A stretch of 64,000 nucleotides of DNA from an uncultured Christensenella sp. (GTDB lineage Bacteria; Bacillota; Clostridia; Christensenellales; Borkfalkiaceae). Every line of letters starts with the position of its first letter. The first letter of the stretch is position 1. The DNA lies in contig CAJTUI010000008.1 in NCBI GenBank assembly GCA_910579705.1, forward strand, positions 1 through 64,000. The letters are read 5' to 3'. A program made the position numbers and the translations under genes. Positions 7,582-16,549 of this stretch are shown piece by piece. Under the pieces are notes generated by a model. The model ran no database searches. It was given only the letters and a program-made list of their open reading frames with translations, and was not told where the DNA came from.

Positions 7582-8578
7582 TCTTATACAACTCAAAAAT
7601 CTTAATATGTCGTTCGAGAAAAAGGGCGGTCTTTTAAAGGGCGTGAAGAGGATAGAAGTCCTCCGCGACATCAATCTTACAATCGGCGCGGGCGAAATCG
7701 TCGCGGTCGTGGGAGAGTCGGGTTGCGGCAAGACCACGGTCGGGAAAATCATAACGGGGCTTTTGAAACCGACGGGCGGAGAGGTGCTTTTCGAAAACAA
7801 AAACCTGTATTCGTTCAACTTAACGGGCGGCTCCCGCACGCGCGAACTCGTTCAGTTCGTTCAGCAGGACAGCTACGCCGCGCTTAACCCCGTCAAGACG
7901 ATCTGGCAGTCAATGCTCGCGCCCGTGCAGCACCATTACAAGCATATTTCGCGCGAGGAGGCGGAAACTAAAATAAAGGATATTTTCAATACCGTCGGGC
8001 TCACCCCGCCCGAGCTGTATCTCGAAAAATATCCGCATATGCTGTCGGGCGGACAGCGGCAGAGGATACTTATGGCGAGGGCGATTTCGCTCGAACCCAA
8101 GCTGATTGTCGCGGACGAGCCCGTGTCTATGATAGACGTTTCTATGCGCCTTTCCATTCTCAATATGATGTGCGAGCTCAACGAGAAGCTGGGCATATCG
8201 TTCGTCTATATAACGCACGACCTTGCCACGGCGAAGTATATCGCAAAGAACGGCAGTATCTGCGTTATGTATCTGGGCGAGGTGGTGGAGTACGGCAAAG
8301 TCAACGAGATATTGCAAAGTCCGCGCCACCCCTATACTCAGGCTCTGCTGTCCGCAGTTCCCGTGCCCGACCCGAAGATAGCCAAGCGCGACAAGCCCAT
8401 TCCGATAAGGTCAATGGAGGTTTCGTCGCTTGAAAACCGTACCGAGGGCTGCGTGTTCCGCGACAGGTGTCCGTACGCCGCGGAGGAATGCGCAAGCAAA
8501 ATAAGCTACGCCGAATTCGACGGCGGCACGCTTGTCAAATGCTGTAAAACGGAGGAAATCCCCGCTTGGACAAAATAG
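7574..8578 (+). CDS. ABC transporter ATP-binding protein, DppF/OppF type (334 aa)
   Basis: Second ATPase of the importer. Walker A GESGCGKT, signature LSGGQRQR, Walker B LIVADEPVSMID and H-loop YITHDLAT are all present. The C-terminal domain has VFRDRCPYAAEEC, like its partner. The ATG at 7574 overlaps the upstream stop by 8 nt; an in-frame TTG at 7556 could add six residues. The Walker B Asp-Glu pair and both nucleotide site motifs are intact in each subunit, so both sites should hydrolyse ATP. Confidence 0.94.
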   Translation: MDNLIQLKNLNMSFEKKGGLLKGVKRIEVLRDINLTIGAGEIVAVVGESGCGKTTVGKIITGLLKPTGGEVLFENKNLYSFNLTGGSRTRELVQFVQQDSYAALNPVKTIWQSMLAPVQHHYKHISREEAETKIKDIFNTVGLTPPELYLEKYPHMLSGGQRQRILMARAISLEPKLIVADEPVSMIDVSMRLSILNMMCELNEKLGISFVYITHDLATAKYIAKNGSICVMYLGEVVEYGKVNEILQSPRHPYTQALLSAVPVPDPKIAKRDKPIPIRSMEVSSLENRTEGCVFRDRCPYAAEECASKISYAEFDGGTLVKCCKTEEIPAWTK

Positions 8579-8751
8579 GCTTTTTTGTGAAATTCGCGCT
8601 CGTTTTGACCGTGCTTGCGGTTATCTGTATGATAATAACCGAGCCGTGTTCGCTTGAATTTTATATGTCGCTGGCCGCGCTTATTGCCTGTCTGGTAGTT
8701 ATAATAGTCGGCGCGGTGATATTGTATATACGAAATAAAAGGGATAAATGA
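8566..8751 (+). CDS. small two-helix membrane protein (61 aa)
   Basis: Starts at a TTG 7 nt after a strong GGAGGAAA and overlaps the end of the DppF gene by 13 nt, which argues for translational coupling. The protein is almost entirely two hydrophobic segments (about residues 7-24 and 32-54) separated by a short EPCSLEF turn, with a basic RNKRDK tail. No named family is recognised. Its position between the ATPase and the beta-helix lipoprotein suggests an accessory role at the membrane next to the importer; this is inference. Confidence 0.75.
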   Translation: MDKIGFFVKFALVLTVLAVICMIITEPCSLEFYMSLAALIACLVVIIVGAVILYIRNKRDK

Positions 8752-8752
8752 T

Positions 8753-11071
8753 ATGAGAATTAAAGCACTTTTCGCAAGCTTTGCGGCATTTGCGCTGGCC
8801 TGTACGTTCTGCGCCTGCGCGGAAAAAGAAGACGGAGGGGACACCCCGCCGCCCGAGGAGGAAACTGTTGTGTACGAAAACGACGATATTTTGTTGCCCG
8901 ACGTTATATGCGACAAGGACAACGGTTACGACGTGGACCCCGAGGGGAAAACTTCGTCTACAATGGCCCTGCAAAAGGCCGTGGACGACTGCTATGAGGC
9001 GGGCGGCGGCACGGTGTATCTGCCTGCGGGTAAATACCTCGTTACCTCGCGCATCGACTTAAAGCCTTACGTGACGGTTGTCGGCGACTACGTTTCGCCC
9101 GAAAACTACAAGACCGAGTACGGAACGGTTATAATCGCGGGCGTGAAGTCCTCGACAGAGGACGTGGGCGAGCAGGTCAACGTGTTCAGAATGTACGGTT
9201 CTTCGGGGCTTATCGGGCTTACGTTTTTCTATCCCGAGCAGTACGCGGATATGATAATGCCCTACGGCTATACCGTGGAAATCCCCGGCGGGTTCGTGGA
9301 CGACGCGCACAACGTGTTTACGATAAAGAACGTTACGTTTTTAAATTCGTATAAGGGCATATGCGCGTCCAATACTAAGTGGTCCACGCTCAGCTCTGTC
9401 ACGCACGAGCAGTTGCACATCGTCAACGTTAAGGGCACCGTTTTAAGGGAGGGCGTGCACCTCACCAATTCCAGCGAGGTCGGCACCTTTTCGGGCGTGT
9501 CGTTCAAGCCCGATTACTGGGTGAACGCGGGCAAGGACTACAACGCGCCCGAACGCGACGAGATACTCTCTTTCACGCGCGAAAACTCGGTGGGTATGAT
9601 ACTCGGCGACTTGGAGTGGCAGGAGATACGCGATATAGAGCTGGAAGGCTACCACACGGGAATTTATTTCACCGACGGCGACAGGGCCACGACCTATCAT
9701 ATGGCCTTTATAGGCAGTTTCTACAACCTCGAAATCACGGACTCGGTTTACGGCGTTTACGTGGAGCGGCTGTACGAGCATATGGGCATACAGTTCTGCA
9801 AGGCGGTTATAACCGCATCAGAGTACGCGGTAATCAACAACTCCCCGCAGTACGAAGGGCATTTGCAGTTTTCGTATGCGGATATAAGCGGCAAGTTTGC
9901 GGGCTTCAACGTGTTTACGGACGGCAAAGGCGCGGACGAGGCGGAGCTGATAACTCCCGATACAACAGTGGTATTGCCCGAAAAAAAGGTTTACAACTGC
10001 CTCGAATACGGCGCGGACAAGAGCGGTAAAAAGGACTGCTCGGCCGCGGTTCAGGCGGCGCTGGACGAGGCGGGAGAAAACGGCGGCGGAGTGGTTTACC
10101 TGCCCGCGGGTTTCTACCGTATGGAAAAGCCCGTAAACGTGCCCGCGGGCGTTCAGCTACGCGGCTGTCATTCCTCGGTTTCGCGCGATTTGCTTTCCAA
10201 CAGCCGCGGAACTATGATACTCGACTATTACGCAGGCGACGGCGCAGACTGTATGACCGGCCGCGCGCTCATAACGCTTGAAGGCGACAACAGCGGCGTG
10301 TGCGGGTTCAGAGTTACCTGTCCCGAAATAAATCTTTTCTCGCAGGTCTACACGCCCGAGACCCTGCCGCGCCGCAACTTCGTCGTTCGCGCGTCGGGTA
10401 AGGGCAATTACGCGAAAAACCTGTATCTTGAAGGCGTATACAACGGCGTAGACTTCGGCGCGGGCTGTGAAAATTCCGTTGTGGAAAGGGTAATGGGCGG
10501 TATCTATAACGTTGGTATAAGGCTCGGCGGAAAAAACCAGACGGTAAACGGCTGTTTGCAGAACTCGATTTGCATAATCAAGATTACTCCCTCGGCCATA
10601 CCCGACTTTGCAAACTGGGGCACGTACGCTACGAGGAGCAACCTCCTTCACACCAATGTATACGGACTCACGCGCTATACTTCCAAATTCATAATTCTGG
10701 ACGGAGCGGAAAACGCGCTGCTCAACAACGTGTTTGCGTTCGCGTCGGAACGGCTCGTTCAGGCGGATAACTCCACGTTCACGGCCGTCAACCTCGGTTG
10801 CGATTCCCAGCCCGGCGACAGCGGCGCAATGTTTGTGCTGACAAACTCCCGCGCGGTATGCTATAACACCCTGCGCGACGTGAATTTAAGGGGCGAATAT
10901 ATCAAAAGCGACACAGCCTCCGTATTCACCGTCTACAACAGGATTTCGCTTATCCCCGGCAGCGGTTACCTCAACGAGGGAAATATAGTTGAAAACAATC
11001 AGATAAATATGTTTAAGGCAATGGCGGACGACGCTTTCGCGCTTGACAAAATATGGCTTAAAAAGGTTTAA
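8753..11071 (+). CDS. lipoprotein with two pectate-lyase-like beta-helix domains (772 aa)
   Basis: Predicted surface lipoprotein; the signal peptide ends in a Cys-rich lipobox (Cys22 likely). Two copies of the PF12708-type N-terminal segment of right-handed beta-helix proteins are visible. The first is near residues 58-95 (ALQKAVDDCYEAGGGTVYLP) and the second near 415-460 (AVQAALDEAGENGGGVVYLP), each followed by a long stretch rich in short beta-strand repeats. Such tandem architecture occurs in GH55-like and phage-tail-spike-like enzymes acting on polysaccharides. No single catalytic residue can be named. It is the last gene of the transporter operon and probably binds or trims the glycan outside the cell. 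Confidence 0.85.
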   Translation: MRIKALFASFAAFALACTFCACAEKEDGGDTPPPEEETVVYENDDILLPDVICDKDNGYDVDPEGKTSSTMALQKAVDDCYEAGGGTVYLPAGKYLVTSRIDLKPYVTVVGDYVSPENYKTEYGTVIIAGVKSSTEDVGEQVNVFRMYGSSGLIGLTFFYPEQYADMIMPYGYTVEIPGGFVDDAHNVFTIKNVTFLNSYKGICASNTKWSTLSSVTHEQLHIVNVKGTVLREGVHLTNSSEVGTFSGVSFKPDYWVNAGKDYNAPERDEILSFTRENSVGMILGDLEWQEIRDIELEGYHTGIYFTDGDRATTYHMAFIGSFYNLEITDSVYGVYVERLYEHMGIQFCKAVITASEYAVINNSPQYEGHLQFSYADISGKFAGFNVFTDGKGADEAELITPDTTVVLPEKKVYNCLEYGADKSGKKDCSAAVQAALDEAGENGGGVVYLPAGFYRMEKPVNVPAGVQLRGCHSSVSRDLLSNSRGTMILDYYAGDGADCMTGRALITLEGDNSGVCGFRVTCPEINLFSQVYTPETLPRRNFVVRASGKGNYAKNLYLEGVYNGVDFGAGCENSVVERVMGGIYNVGIRLGGKNQTVNGCLQNSICIIKITPSAIPDFANWGTYATRSNLLHTNVYGLTRYTSKFIILDGAENALLNNVFAFASERLVQADNSTFTAVNLGCDSQPGDSGAMFVLTNSRAVCYNTLRDVNLRGEYIKSDTASVFTVYNRISLIPGSGYLNEGNIVENNQINMFKAMADDAFALDKIWLKKV

Positions 11072-11086
11072 AGGTCGCTTGCGTTT

Positions 11087-11170
11087 AACAAAAGGGTCTG
11101 AGTGGCCGCCCATTTTCGGGCGCAAACAATAACAAAAGGTTCAAGGGTTCGCCCGATTTCGGGCGTATAC
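11087..11170. repeat. two tandem hairpin units upstream of the Big_2 operon
   Basis: Two imperfect copies spaced 44 bp apart, each starting AACAAAAGG (11087 and 11131) and each containing a small GC hairpin: CGCCC/GGGCG at 11107-11122 and CGCCCGA/TCGGGCG at 11150-11165. In the second unit, AAAGGT and ACCTTT could extend the stem. No T-tract follows either hairpin, so these are not classic terminators. They separate the beta-helix gene from the next operator-controlled gene. Confidence 0.55.
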
Positions 11171-11183
11171 CTTTACCATAAAA

Positions 11184-11197
11184 TGACAACGTTGTCA
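11184..11197. promoter_or_regulatory. LacI-type operator (copy 2)
   Basis: Exact copy of TGACAACGTTGTCA, 26 nt before the ATG of the Big_2 lipoprotein. A -10-like TAAAAT overlaps its left edge (11179-11184), but no convincing -35 is seen at 16-18 bp. The site may repress a weak promoter or act as a roadblock to read-through from the transporter operon. Confidence 0.85.
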
Positions 11198-11222
11198 AAA
11201 ATTACCGGTTAAGGAGGAAACT

Positions 11223-12755
11223 ATGAAGAAACTTACCGCCGCTTTTATATCGGTTATGCTTGCGGTCATATGCGCGCTGTCGTTTACGGCGTGCAACGAC
11301 AAGCCCGACGATAAGGGCGAAACAATCGAGTGCACGGGAATTACGTTCCGTGCCACGGGTTACGACGAGGGGAAGACCTGGTATCTCGAAAGGGGTAAAA
11401 CCGTAACCGTGGTCGGCACGGTTGCCCCCGCAAACGCGACCGTGAGGGAGCTGGAATGGGAGAGCGACAACGACGATATTACCGTCGAAAAGTCGGACAC
11501 CAACAAGGCCAAGGTCACGGCGTACGATTACGGGAAAGCGAAAATTACCGTCAAGTGCGGCAAATACGAAACCGAAATCGCGGTCGAGTGCGTCGCGGCG
11601 ATTAAACCCACCGAAATTGTGGTCGCAAGCCCTGCAATGACCGTGCCCGTTTCCGAACGCAGTCTTTTAGACTATGCTTTCGTTCCAGAAAATACCACGG
11701 ACAAGCGGCTTTCTTTCACCGTTCAGGCGATAGGCGACGCGTCTGAGGACGCGGTCAGCGTTATTGAGGAGAACGGCAATTATTACGTTCAGGTGTCCGC
11801 GCTTGCGGAGGTGGGCTGTCAGTACGTGCTCAACCTCTCGTCCGTTGCGGATTCCAAGGTTAAGGCCGGCATAAACCTCACCGTCGGCGCGCAGGACGTG
11901 GACGAAATGACGCTCAGAACGGATAAAATCACCCTGTCGGTGAACGACCCTATGTACAGGGTGACGGCCTCTTTCAAGCCCGATACCACGAGTTATAAAC
12001 AGGTAGACTATACGTCCGACAATCCCGAAGTCTGCGGGGTGGACGCTATCGGCACGCTCACGCCGCTCAAAGCGGGAACGGCCAACATTACCGTCACCAA
12101 CTCGCACAAGACTTCTTTGAAATGCGTGCTCGAAGTCACCGTTACCGAAGACGAGAGCGAGTACGTCACCCGCCTTATCAAGAAGAGCGACGTAGACGCT
12201 TTGCAGGCGGTGGATTATTCGATTATGGATTTCGAGTTCGATAAGGTCGCGTTCAAGGCCTGGAACAAGGTGCTTTCAGAGGACAGCAACTCCGCCTCGC
12301 ACATCTCCGACGCGGGCTGGGCAATGTGGCTTGTCGGTTTTGATACTTACGACGACGACGGCGTGAACGGCGGCGACGCAAACGCGGCGGTGTACTGCAA
12401 AGTCAACGTTCCCGCGGCGGCGAAACGTATGCAGTACGTGTTCAGGGCACACCCCACGCCTAACGACAACGCGAAGTTCAAAATCCTCGCAATCGACGGC
12501 GATTATAACGTTACCGACTGCACGGACGGCTGGCGCGTGACAAACAACACCGTCGATATGTATTTCGACATAGACGTGGAGAAATTCGCGGGCACGGCCG
12601 TAACCTTCGTGGTCTTGCAGGACCAGATAAGCAACAAGGCGGCGGGCAACTACCTCAAAGTATCGCTTATGTTCAGGCGTTGCCTGTTCGATACGGACAC
12701 TTCTGAAAGATGGATAAACGACGAAGATTACAACATTCTCAATCTCGGTAACTGA
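11223..12755 (+). CDS. lipoprotein with Big_2-like domains (510 aa)
   Basis: Signal peptide with lipobox FTAC (Cys24), then about three bacterial Ig-like (Big_2) modules. Recognisable pieces are TVVGTVAPANATVRELEWES near residues 60-80 and the closing VCGVDAIGTLTPLKAGTANI near 270-290. The C-terminal 190 residues form a different, beta-rich region with an acidic DTYDDDGVNGGDAN patch that may bind calcium or carbohydrate; a similar region is duplicated in the lipoprotein at 14169. AAGGAGG precedes the ATG. It begins the second operon of the locus, under operator copy 2. A role in surface glycan binding is inferred from context. Confidence 0.85.
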   Translation: MKKLTAAFISVMLAVICALSFTACNDKPDDKGETIECTGITFRATGYDEGKTWYLERGKTVTVVGTVAPANATVRELEWESDNDDITVEKSDTNKAKVTAYDYGKAKITVKCGKYETEIAVECVAAIKPTEIVVASPAMTVPVSERSLLDYAFVPENTTDKRLSFTVQAIGDASEDAVSVIEENGNYYVQVSALAEVGCQYVLNLSSVADSKVKAGINLTVGAQDVDEMTLRTDKITLSVNDPMYRVTASFKPDTTSYKQVDYTSDNPEVCGVDAIGTLTPLKAGTANITVTNSHKTSLKCVLEVTVTEDESEYVTRLIKKSDVDALQAVDYSIMDFEFDKVAFKAWNKVLSEDSNSASHISDAGWAMWLVGFDTYDDDGVNGGDANAAVYCKVNVPAAAKRMQYVFRAHPTPNDNAKFKILAIDGDYNVTDCTDGWRVTNNTVDMYFDIDVEKFAGTAVTFVVLQDQISNKAAGNYLKVSLMFRRCLFDTDTSERWINDEDYNILNLGN

Positions 12756-12756
12756 T

Positions 12757-14172
12757 ATGAAACGCTTATTTTTTAAACCCGATTACGGCTGGCCCGCGGA
12801 CGCCATACCGTACTATGACAACGGACTTTTTCACATCTTCTATCTTCTGGATTACCGCAATCCCGAAAAACACGGCGAGGGCACGCCCTGGTTCAAGATA
12901 ACCACAAAAGACTTCGTAACGTACGAGGACTGCGGTGAAATGCTCGCTAGAGGCACGGACAAACAATACGATATGTACGTGTTTACGGGCTCGGTGTTCA
13001 AGGACGCGGACGGCGTATACCACATCTGGTATACGGGCCACAACACGCGTATGGTCGAAAACTATATTCAGGTCGTAATGCACGCCGTCAGCCGTGATTT
13101 GACGCACTGGGAAAAGGTGCCCGAAGACACGTTCGGAACGCTTTGCGGCGATTACGAAATCGCCGACTGGCGCGACCCGTTCGTCTGGTATGACGGGGAG
13201 AGCGGCGTATATAAAATGCTGCTCTCGGCGCGTAAGACTTCGGGCCCGCTCAACCGCAGGGGCGCGACAATCCTGCTCGTTTCCCGCGACAATAAGAAAT
13301 GGGAGATAGAGAAACCGTTCTGGCAACCCGATTTGTATTACGCGCACGAGTGTCCCGACCTCTTTAAAATCGGCGACTGGTATTACCACGTGTTTTCCGA
13401 ATTTTCGCACCGCAATCTTACGCGTTACGTAATGAGCAAATCGATTGACGGGCCGTGGATACAGCCCGCGGACGACGCGTTCGACGGAAGAGCGTATTAC
13501 GCGGCGAAAACGGTCAGCGACGGCAAGGACAATTACGTAATCGGCTGGAACCCTACGCGCGAGGGCGAAAGCGACGCGGGCAGGTGGCAGTGGGGCGGCG
13601 CGCTTGTCGTACATAAACTTTTACAGCGCGGCGACGGAACGCTTGCTTGCGTTATGCCCGAAACCGTGGAGAACGCGTTCGGCGGCGAAATGGAGCTTAC
13701 GTTTAGGGACGGCGACGGAACACCCGTCAACCGCATAGCCGCGGACACTGGCGGGGCCTGTACTGCATATTACGCCGATACAAAGGCGCAGGAAACTTAT
13801 CTTCTGGACGTTGAGTTCACGCTCGGCGATTGTAACTCGTTCGGCGTGCTGATAAACGCCGACGTGCGGAACGATTTATCTTACGGGTACATTTTGTATC
13901 CGCAGAACGGGAAAATCACGTTCGGGCGGTTTCCCGATTTCCCTCAGGGCGATTACGACGCGCGCGGTCTGGAACGGCCCGCAAAGCTTAACGCGGGCAG
14001 ACACCGCCTGAAAATTATCGTCGAAGAGGGGATTTGCGTCGCGTATCTGGACGACGACTGCGCGCTCGGCGCGCGTATGTACGGCAAGCTTACGGGCGTT
14101 ACGGGGATTATGTGTCAGGGAGAGATAGAAGTAAATTCTATTAAAATAAAAACATTTAAGGAGAAAAAATGA
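12757..14172 (+). CDS. GH32-like five-bladed beta-propeller glycosidase (471 aa)
   Basis: Related to glycoside hydrolase family 32 (fructosidases, clan GH-J). The three acidic sites can be traced. The nucleophile region, normally WMNDPNG, reads GWPADAIPYYDNG with Asp15. The transition-state stabiliser block is DWRDPFVWYD with Asp140, and the acid/base block is HECPDLFKIGD with Glu198. The C-terminal 150 residues fit a beta-sandwich domain. There is no signal peptide, so it should act in the cytoplasm on imported oligosaccharides, although its neighbours are lipoproteins. The altered first motif means the natural sugar may differ from fructose. It starts 1 nt after the upstream gene and overlaps the next start. 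Confidence 0.85.
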   Translation: MKRLFFKPDYGWPADAIPYYDNGLFHIFYLLDYRNPEKHGEGTPWFKITTKDFVTYEDCGEMLARGTDKQYDMYVFTGSVFKDADGVYHIWYTGHNTRMVENYIQVVMHAVSRDLTHWEKVPEDTFGTLCGDYEIADWRDPFVWYDGESGVYKMLLSARKTSGPLNRRGATILLVSRDNKKWEIEKPFWQPDLYYAHECPDLFKIGDWYYHVFSEFSHRNLTRYVMSKSIDGPWIQPADDAFDGRAYYAAKTVSDGKDNYVIGWNPTREGESDAGRWQWGGALVVHKLLQRGDGTLACVMPETVENAFGGEMELTFRDGDGTPVNRIAADTGGACTAYYADTKAQETYLLDVEFTLGDCNSFGVLINADVRNDLSYGYILYPQNGKITFGRFPDFPQGDYDARGLERPAKLNAGRHRLKIIVEEGICVAYLDDDCALGARMYGKLTGVTGIMCQGEIEVNSIKIKTFKEKK

Positions 14173-16451
14173 TGAAGTCAAAAGACAAAAAAGCGATTGC
14201 TAAAATCGCGGCGGTTGCGGCCGCGGGCTGTCTGGCGTTTTCGTTCACCGCCTGCAATACGCAGTGCGAGCACGATTATTCTTACAGAAACAGCGACACG
14301 CAACACTGGCAGTACTGTCCCAAGTGCGAAACCGAAACGGAGAAGAAAGACCACGTTTACGGCGACGACGGGAATTGCGTCTGCGGCGCGGAAAAGGTTG
14401 TTTCGTTCGACGTGGAGGCGAGCGTTAATCTTAACGTGGACGCGACCCACACGCTTTCAATCACCAACGTTGTCGGTATCGACAAGAGCGAGCTGGTGTT
14501 TTCCAGCTATGACGAAACGGTTGCAACCGTATCGGCTGCGGGCGTTATCACGGGCGTGAACGAGGGCGAAACCACCGTTCTTATCAAGGCCGGAAAGGTC
14601 AGAAAACAGGTTGCCGTAAAGGTTGTGGAAACCAACAAGGTCAACAACGTTTCCTATAAAAAGTTAAAGGCGATTGCGGCGTACGACTGGCAGGATACGG
14701 GTATAGGCAACGGTGCGGAGGGCGCGCTCACCAACATAGCCTGGAACGGCGCTACGGCGGCCGCCACGGCTGAGAAAATGGATTTCGAGAACACCAAGGC
14801 CAACGACGTCAAGACGCTTAGGGGCAGCGTGTACGACGCGGAGTCGTCCATAGACAACGGCGAGTACGTAATAGTTATGTCTTCCGCAAGGGCGGCGGAA
14901 GGGGCTGATTTCGGCGCGTCCGTCTACTACAAGACAACCGTGAGCGAGCTGGCCAATTCATACAGGCTCTGGGGCTGGGCGTCTAAGAGCGATCTGGACG
15001 TATCGCCCGCGTCGGGTAAAGGTAAATTCAGGGTTTCGGCATACATATTCAACGCCGAGTATTCTTCGTACACGCAGTTCGTTCTGCCCGTGCTCGATGC
15101 CGGAACGCTCGTTCAGGACGAAAACGGCTGGGTTAAATACGAAGACGTGGACGACGTAAACGCCGGCCACATCGCGGGCGCGCCCGCGGACAATATGTTT
15201 GTCTACGGGATATCGGACGAAAACACCGACCTCAGGGGCAAGGAAGTTATACTCTCCGTCGAGTTTATGAGCACCAACGCCGACAAACCCGACAGGTTCG
15301 GTATCAAGAGGCTGGGTTTCATTTACGACGACGCGCCCGACTTCAATCTGACAAGCTCGGCGAACGTGGAGTTGTTTGCTAACGGAACAGCGCAGATAGA
15401 GTGCGGCACGCAGGGCGCGGCGGCTACTGGTAAGTGGACTTACGTTTCTGGCGACGAGAGCGTTGCAACCGTTTCCGAAAGCGGACTTATCACCGCGGCG
15501 GACGTTACGGAGCAGGCCCAAACGGTTATAACCGTGACCAACAGCGCGGTAAAGGACAAGGCCGTCAACGTAAACGTGACGGTAAAACCCACCCCGCAGA
15601 CATCTTTCAACGTTCCCGAAACGGTAACGGTTGCGTGCGGCGAGATCGTGGAAATAGCGATTACCGATAAAGTAAACTGCGAAGAAGGTTTTACTTTCGA
15701 AACGGGCTCGGCGCGTATCGCAACGGTTGACGGCGAGGGCCGCGTGAGCGGCGTTGTCGCGGGCAGCACAAAAGTCAAAGTATCCTGCGGCGAACTCTAT
15801 AAATTCGTGAACGTGGTTGTAGAGGCGAAAACGCTTTACGGCCTCACGTTCGAGCAGCTTGCCACGGTCGGCACGCTCGGCAGTCTCGGCGGTTTCCCCG
15901 CCGCGCTAGACTTCACTTGGTCGGGACTTACCACGGCGGACAATATTTCGGATGATATAACAGACGCAAAAGTACATCTCTATTCTGCGGACGCGTCCGC
16001 GCTCAACGACCTTGCCGACCCCAACCTTGTAAATATGATTTGCAACATCTCGGGACAGAGCGGCGCGGGCGTGACCAACGCGCTGTACTACAAGTGCGAC
16101 ACACCTGCGGCGGCGGGCGAATACAGGGTATGGATACGCGCCAACGAGGCGTTGGAAGGCATTTCCGACAAGGCGTGTTTCAGAGTTGTGGTTTACATTC
16201 TCAACGAGGACGGAACGGCGTACGTGCCCCATATTATGAAACTCAACGCAAGCGCGGCTCCCGCTGTGCAGGACGAAAACACGGGTATAATAACGATAAC
16301 GGGCGGAGCACCCGATAACTTCGTAAACTTCGTTCCCACTCCCGATATACTCGGCAAGACGGGCGTTATCATAAGTGTGGAAACGTTTGCGGACAACGGC
16401 TCCGATCTGCAATCGCGCGCGATTGTAAGAAGGCTGGGTTTCGACGCGTAA
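14169..16451 (+). CDS. lipoprotein with Cys/His-rich N-terminus, Big_2 domains and duplicated C-terminal modules (760 aa)
   Basis: Lipobox FTAC (Cys29). Immediately after it comes a segment rich in Cys and His (QCEHDYS, HWQYCPKCE, HVYGDDGNCVCG, about residues 31-77), which looks like a small metal-binding repeat seen in many clostridial surface proteins. Then a Big_2 module (ETTVLIKAGKVRKQVAVKV), a 220-residue beta-rich module, two more Big_2-like stretches (about 395-555) and a second copy of the beta-rich module. The two modules share YKT/YKC, YRLW/YRVW, LVQDENG/AVQDENT, IKRLGF/VRRLGF landmarks. AAGGAG lies upstream. Likely a cell-surface glycan-binding protein; that function is inferred. 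Confidence 0.85.
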   Translation: MMKSKDKKAIAKIAAVAAAGCLAFSFTACNTQCEHDYSYRNSDTQHWQYCPKCETETEKKDHVYGDDGNCVCGAEKVVSFDVEASVNLNVDATHTLSITNVVGIDKSELVFSSYDETVATVSAAGVITGVNEGETTVLIKAGKVRKQVAVKVVETNKVNNVSYKKLKAIAAYDWQDTGIGNGAEGALTNIAWNGATAAATAEKMDFENTKANDVKTLRGSVYDAESSIDNGEYVIVMSSARAAEGADFGASVYYKTTVSELANSYRLWGWASKSDLDVSPASGKGKFRVSAYIFNAEYSSYTQFVLPVLDAGTLVQDENGWVKYEDVDDVNAGHIAGAPADNMFVYGISDENTDLRGKEVILSVEFMSTNADKPDRFGIKRLGFIYDDAPDFNLTSSANVELFANGTAQIECGTQGAAATGKWTYVSGDESVATVSESGLITAADVTEQAQTVITVTNSAVKDKAVNVNVTVKPTPQTSFNVPETVTVACGEIVEIAITDKVNCEEGFTFETGSARIATVDGEGRVSGVVAGSTKVKVSCGELYKFVNVVVEAKTLYGLTFEQLATVGTLGSLGGFPAALDFTWSGLTTADNISDDITDAKVHLYSADASALNDLADPNLVNMICNISGQSGAGVTNALYYKCDTPAAAGEYRVWIRANEALEGISDKACFRVVVYILNEDGTAYVPHIMKLNASAAPAVQDENTGIITITGGAPDNFVNFVPTPDILGKTGVIISVETFADNGSDLQSRAIVRRLGFDA

Positions 16452-16470
16452 ATAAAGTGCGACTTACGGC

Positions 16471-16503
16471 ATAAAAGCAAGGATATCATATCCTTGCTTT
16501 TAT
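16471..16503 (+). terminator. rho-independent terminator
   Basis: Fifteen-pair perfect inverted repeat (16471-16485 with 16489-16503), 3-nt TCA loop, with a T-rich 3' arm. It ends the Big_2/GH32 operon. Its 3' arm also contains the -35 element of the next promoter. Confidence 0.88.
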
Positions 16504-16522
16504 ATTGCTTTTATGCTAAAAT
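16494..16522 (+). promoter_or_regulatory. promoter of the transglutaminase-like gene
   Basis: TTGCTT (16494-16499), 17-bp spacer, TAAAAT (16517-16522). The -35 lies inside the right arm of the upstream terminator, a compact arrangement. Confidence 0.6.
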
Positions 16523-16549
16523 GAAACGGTAATCGGGAAGGGGGTGCCT

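Noticed and set aside
11087..11170. A riboswitch or terminator pair before the Big_2 gene
   Set aside because: No known riboswitch pattern and no T-tract; described as a tandem hairpin repeat instead.
12757..14172. GH130 mannoside phosphorylase
   Set aside because: The mannose theme made it attractive, but the DWRDP and HECPDLF blocks are GH32-type.
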